From Isotricha intestinalis (taxonomy: Eukaryota; Ciliophora; Litostomatea; Vestibuliferida; Isotrichidae): 37,450 nucleotides of DNA. How positions within the stretch are numbered: the stretch's first letter is position 1; each line of letters begins with the position of its first letter. Below the pieces are notes generated by a model. The model was given only the letters and a program-made list of their open reading frames with translations. It had not been told where the DNA came from and made no database searches. The translations under genes and the position numbers were made by a program. Where the stretch lies: positions 1 to 37,450 of the forward strand of contig JAJJLU010003696.1 in assembly GCA_023807065.1 (NCBI GenBank), written 5' to 3'. Positions 19,333 to 29,925 of this stretch are shown here, in pieces.

Positions 19333-21291
19333 ATGGCAGAACCAAAACAACCTACTATAAACTTAATATCGTTAGATGAAGAAAGTAAACTCAGCAATGA
19401 TTTAAAAGATGAAAAAGAAAGAGAAGATGAAGATGAATTTGATAAAGATATAAAAGAATTAAACGAAGAAAAAAAGAAAGAAGACGAAGAAGAAGATGAA
19501 GATGATGAGTTAAAAGAAGAAAAAGATTTTGAAAATGAATATATAGTAGGACCAAATACAGAATATCAAACAATTCAAAGTGCAGTAAATGCATGTAAAA
19601 ATAAATCAATAATAAAAATATCTCCTGGAATTTATCGTGAAAATATAACAATAAGAAACAAAAATGAAATAGAAATATGTTCTTTGGTTACAGATGATCC
19701 TGCAATATTATTATCTGAAAATTCTCCATGTATAATGATACATTGTTTAGAAGCAAATGACACTGTTAAAATATATAATATAAAATTTATTCATAGAGGA
19801 ATAAGAGATGATGTAACTGATGAAGATTTATTACAAACAGAATTTTTTGCTTGGCATATATCACATATAAATAATAAAGAATCATATTTTATTTATAAAA
19901 ATGCTGAAGAAGTTGAAAAATTAGAAGTTAATAATGTTTTAGATATTAAAATTATAGAAAATATATTTGAAGATAATCATGGTAATTTTTGTGCAATAAG
20001 TATTTTAAAAGGAACAATATCAGTGAATAATTGTCAAATATCATTAGCATGTTTAACAACAGAAACAAAAAATGTATTACCTGCTATTTATATAGAAAAT
20101 TCAATAGCAATAATAGAAAATACAACAATAAAAGGAAATAAAGATTATTTAACTGTTGGAATATATAGTCATGATGCTCAATTAAAAATAAATGAATGTA
20201 GAGTTTTTAGACATAGATGTGGTGGAATTGTTTCAGTTGTTAATGAAAGAAATTCAGTAAATATAAGTAAATGTCATGTTTTATTAAATGAAGGTTGTGG
20301 TATTTTAATTATGAGTTTAGTTGGGAAAAGTGCTTTAAAAGAAAAAGCTGCTGGAGTTAAAAATACTTTAGAAATAAATTTAGAACAAAATGTTCTTGAA
20401 TTAAATCAAGGAACTGGATTAATTTTAACTAAATGCTTTAATGCTTCTGTTATTGGAAATAAATTTTTTTCTAATATTTTAAATGGAGCAACTTTAACTG
20501 ATTGTGATGGTTTTGTAATGATGAATAATTTTATTAAAAATAAAGGAACTGGACTTGTTTTAGAAGCTATTGAAGAAAGTAATGAAGCAAAAATATTTAA
20601 AAATTTCTTTGATGAAAATTATAAAAATGGAATTGATATTAAGGGAAAAAATAATAATAGTATAATAAGTCAAAATAGTAAAATTGCAAATAATTATTTA
20701 AACGGAATTTACGTTCACAATGAAGCATCTCCTGAAATTAAATATAATGATATTTTTGAAAATAATCATCATGGAATATTAATAGAAAGTAATTCATATG
20801 CAGAAGTAAGTTCAAATAAAATATTTGGTAACATAAAAACAAATGTAGCTTTTGGAGGAAAATTATCTTCTAAAGTGAAAATAACAAGTAATGAAATATA
20901 TAATTCTAGAAATGAAGGCATATATATTGTTGAAGCTGATGGAGGTGAAGTTGCAAGAAATAAAGTTTATGATAATAATGAAGGTATTGTTTTAATTAAT
21001 TGTGTTGGAACTTTAATTCATCATAATGAAATTTATCATAATATGAGAACTGGGGTTTTAGTTTCTGATGAAAGTATTTGTACATTTTTAAAAAATGAAT
21101 TAGTTGAAAATTATTTTATTGGATTACTTATTAGAGATAGTTCTACTGGAAGTTATAGAGGAAATTTAATGAGACAAAATGTCATTCAATTTTATGTTAG
21201 TAAAGAATGTTTAAAATTAAAGGATTCTATTGTTAGACATAATAATGTTGAAGGAAGGTTTGAAACAGCTGATTATTGTAATATATTTTAA
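19333..21291 (+). CDS. Right-handed beta-helix (PbH1/CASH) repeat protein
   Basis: The 652-residue product has an acidic Glu/Asp/Lys-rich head (about 15-70), then YQTIQSAVNACKNKSIIKISPGIY, the entry strand of pectate-lyase-like helices in which GxY(x)E(x) follows a strand. From about residue 100 to 640 it consists of parallel beta-helix coils, each with the N-x-I-x-x-N-x-x-G-(I/V) pattern (for example NYLNGIYVHNEASPEIKYN, NNHHGILIESNSYAEVSSN). This is the NosD/CASH repeat type seen in FBXO11 and SHCBP1. No F-box or UBR finger can be seen, so an FBXO11 orthologue is not claimed; a scaffold or sugar-binding role is possible. The start ATG follows a purine-rich leader; no intron is needed. Confidence 0.85.
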   Translation: MAEPKQPTINLISLDEESKLSNDLKDEKEREDEDEFDKDIKELNEEKKKEDEEEDEDDELKEEKDFENEYIVGPNTEYQTIQSAVNACKNKSIIKISPGIYRENITIRNKNEIEICSLVTDDPAILLSENSPCIMIHCLEANDTVKIYNIKFIHRGIRDDVTDEDLLQTEFFAWHISHINNKESYFIYKNAEEVEKLEVNNVLDIKIIENIFEDNHGNFCAISILKGTISVNNCQISLACLTTETKNVLPAIYIENSIAIIENTTIKGNKDYLTVGIYSHDAQLKINECRVFRHRCGGIVSVVNERNSVNISKCHVLLNEGCGILIMSLVGKSALKEKAAGVKNTLEINLEQNVLELNQGTGLILTKCFNASVIGNKFFSNILNGATLTDCDGFVMMNNFIKNKGTGLVLEAIEESNEAKIFKNFFDENYKNGIDIKGKNNNSIISQNSKIANNYLNGIYVHNEASPEIKYNDIFENNHHGILIESNSYAEVSSNKIFGNIKTNVAFGGKLSSKVKITSNEIYNSRNEGIYIVEADGGEVARNKVYDNNEGIVLINCVGTLIHHNEIYHNMRTGVLVSDESICTFLKNELVENYFIGLLIRDSSTGSYRGNLMRQNVIQFYVSKECLKLKDSIVRHNNVEGRFETADYCNIF

Positions 21292-21461
21292 CTTTTTTTT
21301 TAATTTATTTTTTTCTTTTTTAATTGTGGTAATTTTTCCTTTTGAAATGACTGTTAGCTTTTAAATTTTATTTTTTTAGTGAAATATTATTGTTTATAAA
21401 TTTATAATTTAATTTGAATAAATTTTTATTTTTATTGACATTTATTATTTAAAGTTTTTTA

Positions 21462-23249
21462 TTATTTAAGTTTATTCCATTCAACACCATTAATTTTTAC
21501 ATTTGGAAATTTTGAATGGAATATTTTAAACCATCTAATATCTTCATATGAAAAATTATAGTTTTTTGGATCTCCCTCTTTATAAGGTAAAATTCCAATT
21601 TCTTTCATACTATTTTTTTTCATAAAAAAATTAATTAATCCATTTATAGGTAATTCTGGATTTTGATCCAAATAACAACAATCTATTGTTTCAGATTTTG
21701 AAAGTCCTTCAAAAACTGGTCCATAGTTTTTTGAAGTAAATTGCATTCCTTGTAAATAAATTTTATGAAGAGTTTTACTTTTACTTAACATTTCTTTTAA
21801 AAATTCATATTTTTCCACTGGATTAAAACCTAAATCTAATGTATAAATTTTACTTTTTCTATATAATAAACCGTTTTTTATAAATTTATAATCCTCTAAA
21901 GTTAAATTTGTTTTTTTCGCATAAAAATGAAGTAATTCTTTACAAAGAATTATCTTTTCTAATAATTGTCCACTTTCTGCTAAATTATTTTCAGATAAAT
22001 TTAAATTAAATAAATTAGGATGTTTATTTATTGAATTTGCAATAACTTCAAGACCAGTTTTACTAAAATTATTTTTACTTATATTAAATTCATTTAAACT
22101 TATACATTTTTCAAGAAAATTATTTACTGATTCCATTCCCTTATTACTAATTTTATTTCCACTTATATCTAAATATCTTATTCTTTTATATTCAAGAGCT
22201 GCCAATAACATATTAATTGCTGCATCATTAATAGAATTATTACTTAAATTTACATATTGAAGATTAAATCCTTCTTGGAAAATATATTTTATAATATAAT
22301 TCCAACCTTTAAATACAGAAGAAGTAATTGTATTATTAGTAAATATAAATCTAACTAAATTATGATAATATTGAATGTTTTCAATACAATCTTTAAATTT
22401 GAAATTTTTATCAGAATCATACTTATCAAAAGTTATATTTTGAATTTTTAAAACTTTTATTAAATCTTTTTGATTTAATTGATCAATTGGTTTTCCATTT
22501 CTTAAATGAAATTTAATTATTATTGAACCCAATTGATAAATATTTTTTGTATCATTAGTAATTGTTGTCGTTTTCTTATTTTGAATATCATAAACAATAT
22601 AAGTTTTAAATGGTTTATTTTCATTAATTTCATATAAAGATTCCCTAATTTTTAAATTTAATTCATCATTAAAATCACTTGAAATAGTAAGTTCATAATC
22701 TTTATTGTTATCTTTGTCTTTTGAGTCATTAATTTTATTTTCTTTCTCAATTAAATCATTATAGGCTTCTTCTTCATTTTTATTGATTTGATTATTTCTA
22801 ATTTCCATATTAATATTACATTTACTTAAATCAAAATAATATTTTGAATTTTCAGCAATAACAAAAGTTGAATAATAAGGAAACATTGTTTCTTTAATAG
22901 AAACATCAACAACACATAATCTTAGTAAATTTTTAATATCTACATTAAAAAAACAATCCACTTTTTCTTTACTTTTTGTAATTGCAACTCCTTCAGTTGT
23001 GTGAATATAAAATAATAAATGAATATAATCTTTTATATCAAACATTAATTTTAAATCATTATTATATTCATTTTCCCAAATTGAATTTATTGAAAGATTT
23101 TCTTCTTTTTTTAAAATTTTTTTGTGAATTTTCTCAAATTGTAATATTTTTGGTTCTTCTTTCCAAGAAAGTTTAAAAATTTGAATTTCAAATGAATCTG
23201 AGACATCAGGAATAGGTTCATAATATGGTAAATTTGATGAAGAACTCAT
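21462..23249 (-). CDS. Leucine-rich-repeat protein (ribonuclease-inhibitor type)
   Basis: This 595-residue protein has an N-terminal domain of ~300 residues with no recognised fold, then at least five LRRs of ribonuclease-inhibitor spacing from about residue 325 to 530. Examples are LQYVNLSNNSINDAAINMLL, IRYLDISGNKISNKGMESV, LNEFNISKNNFSKTGLEVI and LFNLNLSENNLAESGQ. Such repeats form a horseshoe for protein binding. The N-terminal half is hydrophilic with a short Lys/Asp/Asn run near 175-190. There is no signal peptide or membrane segment, so a cytoplasmic or cytoskeletal adaptor is inferred. It is transcribed divergently from the ankyrin gene, start codons 93 bp apart. Confidence 0.85.
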   Translation of the reverse strand: MSSSSNLPYYEPIPDVSDSFEIQIFKLSWKEEPKILQFEKIHKKILKKEENLSINSIWENEYNNDLKLMFDIKDYIHLLFYIHTTEGVAITKSKEKVDCFFNVDIKNLLRLCVVDVSIKETMFPYYSTFVIAENSKYYFDLSKCNINMEIRNNQINKNEEEAYNDLIEKENKINDSKDKDNNKDYELTISSDFNDELNLKIRESLYEINENKPFKTYIVYDIQNKKTTTITNDTKNIYQLGSIIIKFHLRNGKPIDQLNQKDLIKVLKIQNITFDKYDSDKNFKFKDCIENIQYYHNLVRFIFTNNTITSSVFKGWNYIIKYIFQEGFNLQYVNLSNNSINDAAINMLLAALEYKRIRYLDISGNKISNKGMESVNNFLEKCISLNEFNISKNNFSKTGLEVIANSINKHPNLFNLNLSENNLAESGQLLEKIILCKELLHFYAKKTNLTLEDYKFIKNGLLYRKSKIYTLDLGFNPVEKYEFLKEMLSKSKTLHKIYLQGMQFTSKNYGPVFEGLSKSETIDCCYLDQNPELPINGLINFFMKKNSMKEIGILPYKEGDPKNYNFSYEDIRWFKIFHSKFPNVKINGVEWNKLK

Positions 23250-23342
23250 TGAAGTTAAATTAATTATTTATTATTTAAAGAAATTATTTCATAATATAAA
23301 TTTTTATAGTGATTTTTTTTATTTTTAATATAAAAAATAAAA
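23250..23342. promoter_or_regulatory. 93-bp divergent promoter region
   Basis: Lies between the start codon of the LRR gene (minus) and the spliced start codon of the ankyrin gene (plus). It is A/T-rich and must serve both directions unless promoters reach into coding sequence; no motif is distinguishable. Confidence 0.5.
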
Positions 23343-26146
23343 ATGAAAAAACCAGAGAGAAATAGTTCGTAAGTTTATATATATTAATTAATAGTGATAG
23401 TTCAATATTTTCAAAAAAAAAAAAAACTAATGACAATAAATTAAAAAAAAAAATTAAAAGTGATTATGTTCAATATATAAAATTTCAAAATTATAAAAAT
23501 AAAAAAGCACTTTTAAATAGTAAAACTTCTTTAATAAAAGTTCCAATAAAGGAAATAGAAAATGAAAGTGAAAGTAGAAAAACAAATAATTTAGAAGAAA
23601 TGAATAATTCAAATTCCCAAAAATTAATATTACCTTATACAATATTTAAAAGAAATATGACCCTCAATGAAAATTTAATTTCGGGTTCTGAAAATTCTTA
23701 TTCAAGTACATATAATTCTTCAAGTAGAACAAGATTATTTTCAGAAAACACAATAAAAAATCATCCTTTATTAATTAATAAAGATAATAGTAATAATATT
23801 GAAAATAATAATTTTATATTAGATAAAGATAAAAATAATTATTTATTGAACAAAGAATCAATTTTAAGTAAATTTCAAAGCAATAGACTACATTATATAA
23901 GAAATAATAACAATAAAGTTAAAAGAAATAATTCACAAAGATTTACTAATTCTTCATCAAAGAATTGTTTTTTGAAAAAAGATAATGAAAAAAGTAGAAG
24001 TTGTCTTAGATTATTATCAATTAATCCAAAAGAACATTCCACTAGTGAAAAAACATTAACTTTTTTAACAACAAATAATAACAATAATAATAATATTAAT
24101 AATATAAAAAAAAATAATATTTATCATTCTAGAAATTTAATTAATAATCGTCCTATCAAACTTTTAAGTTTCGATGATAATCATTTTAAACCTTCAAATA
24201 ATAATATTAATTATTCTTTTTTAGAAAATAAGAGTTTATCTACAAAAAATTTCAAAAGATTTTCCGTTGATACTATATCAGTATTTCCTGATTTAAGAAA
24301 ATCTAAAAAAGCAAAAAGTGAAAAATCTAATTTAAAGGCAATAATTGATTTAAAATTAAGCAATTATTCCCCTAAAAGTGAAAATGAAAATCAAAATATT
24401 CAAAATAATTATATACCAATATTTAAAAGGAAGAAATCAAAAGAATCAAAAAAGAAAAGAAAAACTAATAGAAGATTAACAAAAATATCAGAATTTGAAT
24501 TTAATGGAGGAAATACTAATAAATCTTTAAGTAATAATAAAATATTATCAATTGGTGAGTATCAAAAATTAGGAGCTGTTAAATTCTTTGATTTAGATGT
24601 AGAAAGTGAAAAATATATAAATCAAAGAAGATCATTTGATTTTCATGACATCAAAACAAATGAAAAAAATAAAATATATAATCAAAGTAAATTTTTTACT
24701 AATCAAAACAATTATCATAGCAATAAAAATTTGATTAGAAAAAGTTATTTAATTATTCAAGACGAACATGAAAATGATTTTCAGTTTAATGATATTATAG
24801 AAGAAATTGATTATGAACCTAAAGATAAAGCAGAAAAATTTATTCATTTTTTAGAAAAAGATATTGATGAAAGATTAAATGTTATTCATGATGAAAATTT
24901 TCATAAACAAAATAATTTTATTGATCATATCATGGAAGATTATAGTAAGAAATATTTAATTAAAAAATTTAATTATATTGAAAGAATTACTTCAAACCTT
25001 TTTTTTCAAAATATAAATGACAATATATATTATTTAAAAAATGAAATTTTTAATCCAAGTAAAAAATATGAAAATTATCTTATGAATAAAATGCTATTTC
25101 AATTATATTCAACATATTGTAAAATATCACAAACAGTAACGTCATATATATTTGATCATTATTTTTCAATATCTTTACCAATAAAAATATTCAAAGAACA
25201 TTTTTTTGAATTTGATTTTACAGAAACAAATAAAAATACTTTATTTATAAATTATAAAATAATAGCTAGGAAAAAATCACAAAGAAATTCATCTCCAAAG
25301 AAAAAAAATAATACATTTGTTATAATGATTAATCGTTTAGCTAAAGAAGATTTTTATTATTTATTAAACTTTTATCAAATAGATTATGAATATTTTATAA
25401 TTCCCCATTTCACCCAAAATAAATTTTCAAATATTAAATTAAAACAAATTGAAAAAGAAGAAGAAAAAGAAAACACAGTTAAATTAAAAAATAAATTCCA
25501 TTATAAAAGATTTTCAAGACAATTTACTTTAAAAAATGAATTAGCAAATGAAAAAAAGCATTTTGATAAGAATTTATTAAGAAATGCTTTAAAAAAAAAT
25601 AACTATTTTTGCAGGAAAAATATAATAAAAAAATCAATAATTAATATATATGAAGGAAAAAAAAAATCATCTCGTAGATTATTAAGAGAAAGAGATATTA
25701 TTGAAAAAAAGCAACAAATAGAAGTGGGAGTGAATAAATTAACAATGATATCAAGAGCAAATGATTTAAAGCAAGAAATGTTAAAAAAATTAAATTCAAG
25801 AAAAGATGAAATAATATTTTTTATAAAAGACAGAAATTATCCTGGTTTTATTACAATATTTGAAAAATATAAAATTTCACCAGATATGAAAGATCAAAAT
25901 GGAAATTCATTATTGGGAATTGCTGTTCAAAGTAATTCTTTTCAAATTGCAAATTATTTATTAAATATTGGAGCTGATCCTAATATAAGAGATAATAATA
26001 ATAATACTCCTTTACATATTGCTTTAACTTTTCATAATTATGAAATTGCTGATATGCTTATTGAAAGAGGAGCAGATGAAAAACTTACTAATAAAATGGG
26101 AATTACTCCTTGGCAATGTTTAGATAGTGGACATTCTATTATTTGA
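23343..26146 (+). CDS. Ankyrin-repeat protein with long disordered N-terminus (two exons)
   Basis: Exon 1 (23343-23368) encodes MKKPERNS and a split codon; a 26-nt GTAAGT...TAG intron joins it in frame to exon 2 (23395-26146), giving 925 residues. The 68 codons between the splice and the first ATG of the long frame contain no stop, which supports the extension. The first ~400 residues are Asn/Ser/Lys-rich and disordered. The centre (about 470-680) looks folded and holds short Lys-rich stretches. The last ~100 residues contain three ankyrin repeats (NGNSLLGIAVQSNSFQIANY, NNNTPLHIALTFHNYEIADM and a terminal half repeat MGITPWQCLDSG). Function is not known; ankyrin repeats bind proteins. The stop is TGA, one of the clear uses of that codon as a terminator here. 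Confidence 0.82.
23369..23394 (+). other. 26-nt intron (GTAAGT...TAG)
   Basis: Splits a Ser codon (TC|T). Removing it joins an ATG-led exon to the long open frame; its length is not a multiple of three, so retention would shift the frame. Confidence 0.75.
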
Positions 26147-27181
26147 ATTTTTATTTTTTTCATTTTATTTTTTTTCTTTTTGGTTGTTTACTTTTAATAA
26201 TGGATATTTTGGTTTTTTCTCTTTATTTCTTTGAGTTTTAGAATTGGGATTTTCTGTTTTTATTTTTTTATTTATTTATATTTATACTTTTTTACTTTAG
26301 ATTTTATTTGTTTTCTTTTTTTTTACAATAATTTTATGGATGTTTATAATAATAATATGGGATAATTAATATTTGTTAATTAGTTTAAATAAAAAAATTA
26401 AGATTTTTAAAATAATTTTTTAAAAGTAAATGATAATATATATTTTATAATATTTTCATTTTAATTAATATAATTATATATAATATTATATAAAAGAAAT
26501 CTTTTTGATGAATTATGATCATTAATTTTTATATTATAACATTATTTTTAATATAATTAATGAAATAAAATTTTACTTTGAATTAAAATGTGATTTTGAT
26601 TTTGCAAAGGTCTTAGAAAAAAATAATTTACTTGCTTTTGATGAAATAATTTAAATAGATTCTTTTATATTATTATAATCTTAATTATATATTATTTTTA
26701 TCTTCTTTTGAATATTAAATAAACCAATTATTCTATAACGAAAATAATGATTAAAAAATAATATCTTATATTTTTTCATTTTCTTTAAACCTTAAAATAT
26801 TTCTTAAAGTATTTATTACAAAGAAAAAACATTTTAATATTCAATTTTCTTTTACTTTTTTATGTTTAGGTCAATATAAATATATCCAGATTTAAAAAGT
26901 ATTCATCATTCTTTATGATATGATAAAAGTAAATAATCAGGCCAAATATATAAAAATTTATCCAACTTTTAAAAATAAGATAAGATAAATAAAATTTATT
27001 AATAATGAAATAGGATTTTTGTGTGATCATTTTATAAATGATAATTTTTTCTTTTTCATTCACAAAAAAAGAAAAGAAATACCTTTGAATAATAATAGAT
27101 TGTATAAATGTCGGTTATTAAAAAAGAAAAATATTAAAATTATATATTTAATAGATTATAAAATACAATAAAATATTAATA
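26147..27181. other. Convergent spacer, about 1 kb, no confident gene
   Basis: Lies between the 3' ends of the ankyrin gene and the CDCA7-type gene. T-rich just after the ankyrin stop. Two weak open stretches were noticed: plus strand about 26525-26653, ending with FDFAKVLEKNNLLAFDEII and a stop but lacking an ATG, and a 65-codon minus frame at 26866-27063 dominated by Ile, Phe, Tyr and Lys. Neither is called; the first could be a gene remnant. Confidence 0.5.
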
Positions 27182-29298
27182 CTATTTATTTAATTTTGTG
27201 GTTAAAAAATGAAAATTTTGATTATAAATCATTAATAATATATTATTTGAAAACATTTGAAAATGTTCATCAAAATCTTTATAATATTTTTTCAACTTTT
27301 CAATATATTCATTATTGTCTTTCGAATATTTATCAATAATTGGAAGATATATTTTATAATCTTTATTCATCTTAATAAAAGATATTAATTTTTTTATTCC
27401 TTCACTAAAATTATTACATAATTTTATTAAACAATTAAAAGAATTTCTAATTTTATCATTATTAGAAATTATTTTAAAATATTTTTCTATATTTGTTCTT
27501 TCTTCCAGTCTAATTTTTTTAATTTCTTCGATTGTATTTTTAATATTTTCAATTAAATTATTATTTTTCTCGAATAAATCATTATATAATTGATTATTAA
27601 AACATTTTGGAACATCTAAGAATGGAATTCTTAATATATTTTGTTTATTATTCGGAATTTTTAAATCATTTATTTCTCTTTTATTGTTTTCTTGATAATT
27701 ATTCAACTCTTGTTTTATGTTTTTTTGTTTTATTTTTTTTGAGAAAATTGTTTGATAAATTTTATAAAAACTTATTGGAGAATTAGCAATTTTTAATATA
27801 CAACATTTACAAATGTATTTTTCATTGTGGTTCGTATCATGATTATCATTTATTAATTGAAAAATTTCTCCTGATTCTAAAATAATTTGAATAGGTGTTT
27901 TGGTACTAATTAAAAAACTATAGTTTGCATAAAAATAAAAAAAAAATTCAAGAAAATTTTTTCCATTTTGGAAATAAACAATATTTTGGATAGAATCATA
28001 TATTAAATTACATAAATTACATTCAATGTTTTGTTGATTTTTTATGGATTTATTACATTTTTCATATGTTTTCAAAAATTTATTCTTATTTCTGAAAATT
28101 AATTCTTTTACATTTTCTATTGTGACTGTTTTTTTATTTGTTTCTTCAAGTGATAAGTTATTATTAATTGTTTGATTACAATTTATATTATAAAAATTTT
28201 TATTGTTTATTTTATATGAATAAGATTTAATGGTGGTGTGGTTGTTTTTATCAGTTTCAACAATATTAACGTTTTTATTATCATTATAATTGTCTTTTAA
28301 ATTTTTCTCATTATCAAAACCATTTATTAAATCATAATTATTAAGAGATTTATTTCCATTGTTTTTAATATTATCAATATTATCATTGAAAAAAATTTTA
28401 ATTTTTCCAATTTTTTTATTTTTATTATTTTTTTTATTACCGTTTGAATTAGAATTCATAGTAAAAATTGATTTAGATTCATTCATCATATTTTTTTTCT
28501 TCTTATCATTATTTTCTTTATATAAACTTTTGCATTTTTCACATTTACATTTTTTCTTACATTTAAAACACTTCCAACTATATTAAAAATGAAAAAAAAA
28601 TAAATTATAACAAAATTACTTTTTTCTTTCTATACTATTATGGTCTTCATCTAATAATAAAGCAGTAGTACTCATAGCCTAAAATTAATTAATTTATTTA
28701 AATAATACATAATGTTTCTTTAAGCATTTTGTACAATAACTTTCTCTACAATTTTGAACGTAACATGTAATCATCTTATTAATTAATTTTATTTCTCCAC
28801 ACATATGACAATTAATATATTCTTGATTAATTAAATTATTTCTTTTTTTTTTCTTTCTTAAATCATATTTAGAAGTTTTTACAGTACTTGTTAATTCTAT
28901 AATAAATGATTTTAAGTAAATTTCTTACTGTTTTTTTGTTGTTCTGAATTTAATTTATTAATTAAAATATCCAAATCTTCATTTGAAGTTGGAGGAATTT
29001 CAACTATAATATTGGTAATTTTATCATTTTCATTTTGATTTTTTTGAAAAGTAGAATTAGCATCTATTAAAGAAACAGTAGATTCCTGTCCTCTAAAGAT
29101 ATTAAAATATTTAAATTTACGTTTTAATAGACTGTTCTTCTTGATTTATTTTATTATGTGATTCAATAGAATTCTTACAAGGGAATAAATTTGTTGGTTT
29201 TTCTTGATGAGTATTCTATATATTTAATATTATAGTACTTCTTTTTGATCCTTCTGGATTAAAGATATACTATGTGAATTTGAGTTGTTGTTAATCAT
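27182..29298 (-). CDS. zf-4CXXC_R1 (CDCA7-type) zinc-finger protein, six exons
   Basis: Exons are 29239-29298, 29121-29215, 28929-29092, 28709-28896, 28620-28678 and 27182-28577 (minus order); they sum to 654 codons with no internal stop and end in TAG. The 653-residue product contains a complete zf-4CXXC_R1 finger at residues 136-204: CHMC, C151, C156, then YCTKCL (161-165), and after an insert NWKCFKCKKKCKCEKC, whose W-x-C-x2-C-x3-C-x-C-x2-C spacing equals that of CDCA7 (WVCPPCRGICNCSYC). CDCA7 recruits the HELLS remodeller to DNA and is tied to maintenance of cytosine methylation; other fingers of this type occur in JmjC and plant proteins. The rest is Asn/Lys-rich, with a second Cys pair set (CNLC; CKCC) and a helical, probably coiled-coil C-terminal third. 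The finger is split across exons 4, 5 and 6. A DNA-binding nuclear role is inference. Confidence 0.82.
28578..28619 (-). other. 42-nt intron 5 of the CDCA7-type gene
   Basis: GTAATT...ATATAG, phase 2, splitting the Asn codon before the finger's Trp190. Length is a multiple of three, but read-through meets TAA at once (AAG TAA). Confidence 0.8.
28679..28708 (-). other. 30-nt intron 4 of the CDCA7-type gene
   Basis: GTATTA...TTTTAG, phase 0 after Tyr169. Length is a multiple of three; in-frame read-through reaches TAA at the fifth codon. Confidence 0.75.
28897..28928 (-). other. 32-nt intron 3 of the CDCA7-type gene
   Basis: GTAAGA...TTATAG, splitting a Lys codon (A|AA). Removal restores the frame into the Cys-rich exon. 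Confidence 0.78.
29093..29120 (-). other. 28-nt intron 2 of the CDCA7-type gene
   Basis: GTAAAT...CTTTAG, splitting a Thr codon (AC|A). Use of the AG two bases further on gives a stop soon after, which fixes the acceptor. Confidence 0.75.
29216..29238 (-). other. 23-nt intron 1 of the CDCA7-type gene
   Basis: GTACTA...ATATAG, phase 0 after Glu20. Shortest intron in the window. The donor GTACTA is weaker than the GTAA of the others, so this exon join is the least certain in the gene. Confidence 0.65.
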
Positions 29299-29925
29299 TT
29301 TTCTTTTGTTAATATAATTATTTAATTATAATGGATACAATTTATATTTAAATTAAATTTTTGTTAAATATGACCCTTGCATATGAAGTTAAGAGAATTT
29401 GAGTCATTTTTTTATATCTTTTGTCTGATGTTCAAATTTTCAACATTTATTATTTTCAAAAGATATTATTTTGGATATAAATGTATTTAATTTATAAAAT
29501 TAATTTTTTGAATATATTACATAACAAACATTAATAAAAAGATTAATAGTACTTGATACTGATTATAAATAATTTTTTTATTTTATATTGTATTCTTTCT
29601 TGAATATCTAAAAAGTAAAGATATTTTAAAAATATTTTCCAATCTCAAAAAAATAATGACTCATTGATGTTGGAAAATTCACTTATTTTTTTTTTAATCT
29701 TTTAATAATAATATATAATAGGATTTTTTCTTTCAACTAAAAAAGATTAAAAATATCTTGAAAAATTATATAATTTTCCTATAGATCAATATAATGTCAA
29801 TAATTTAATCTTTCAAAATAAAAAATAAAAAAATATTAATTTTTTTCCCAACGATAAAAAAAATAAAAAAAATTAAATTAATAATAATACCAAAATAAAC
29901 TAAAAAAATAAAACCAATTAAAAAA
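29299..29925. promoter_or_regulatory. Divergent intergenic region, 627 bp
   Basis: Lies between the start codon of the CDCA7-type gene (minus) and that of the unknown gene at 29926 (plus), so it should hold both promoters. It is A/T-rich with slightly more mixed sequence around 29360-29420; I see no recognisable motif, RNA gene or sustained open frame. Confidence 0.5.

Noticed and set aside
19333..21291. Calling the beta-helix protein FBXO11
   Set aside because: The repeat type fits, but no F-box precedes it and no UBR zinc finger follows it.
26866..27063. 65-codon minus-strand frame, possibly a small membrane protein
   Set aside because: Composition is almost only Ile, Phe, Tyr, Lys and Leu, as random A/T DNA gives, and in roughly 6.5 kb of spacers a run of this length is expected about once by chance.
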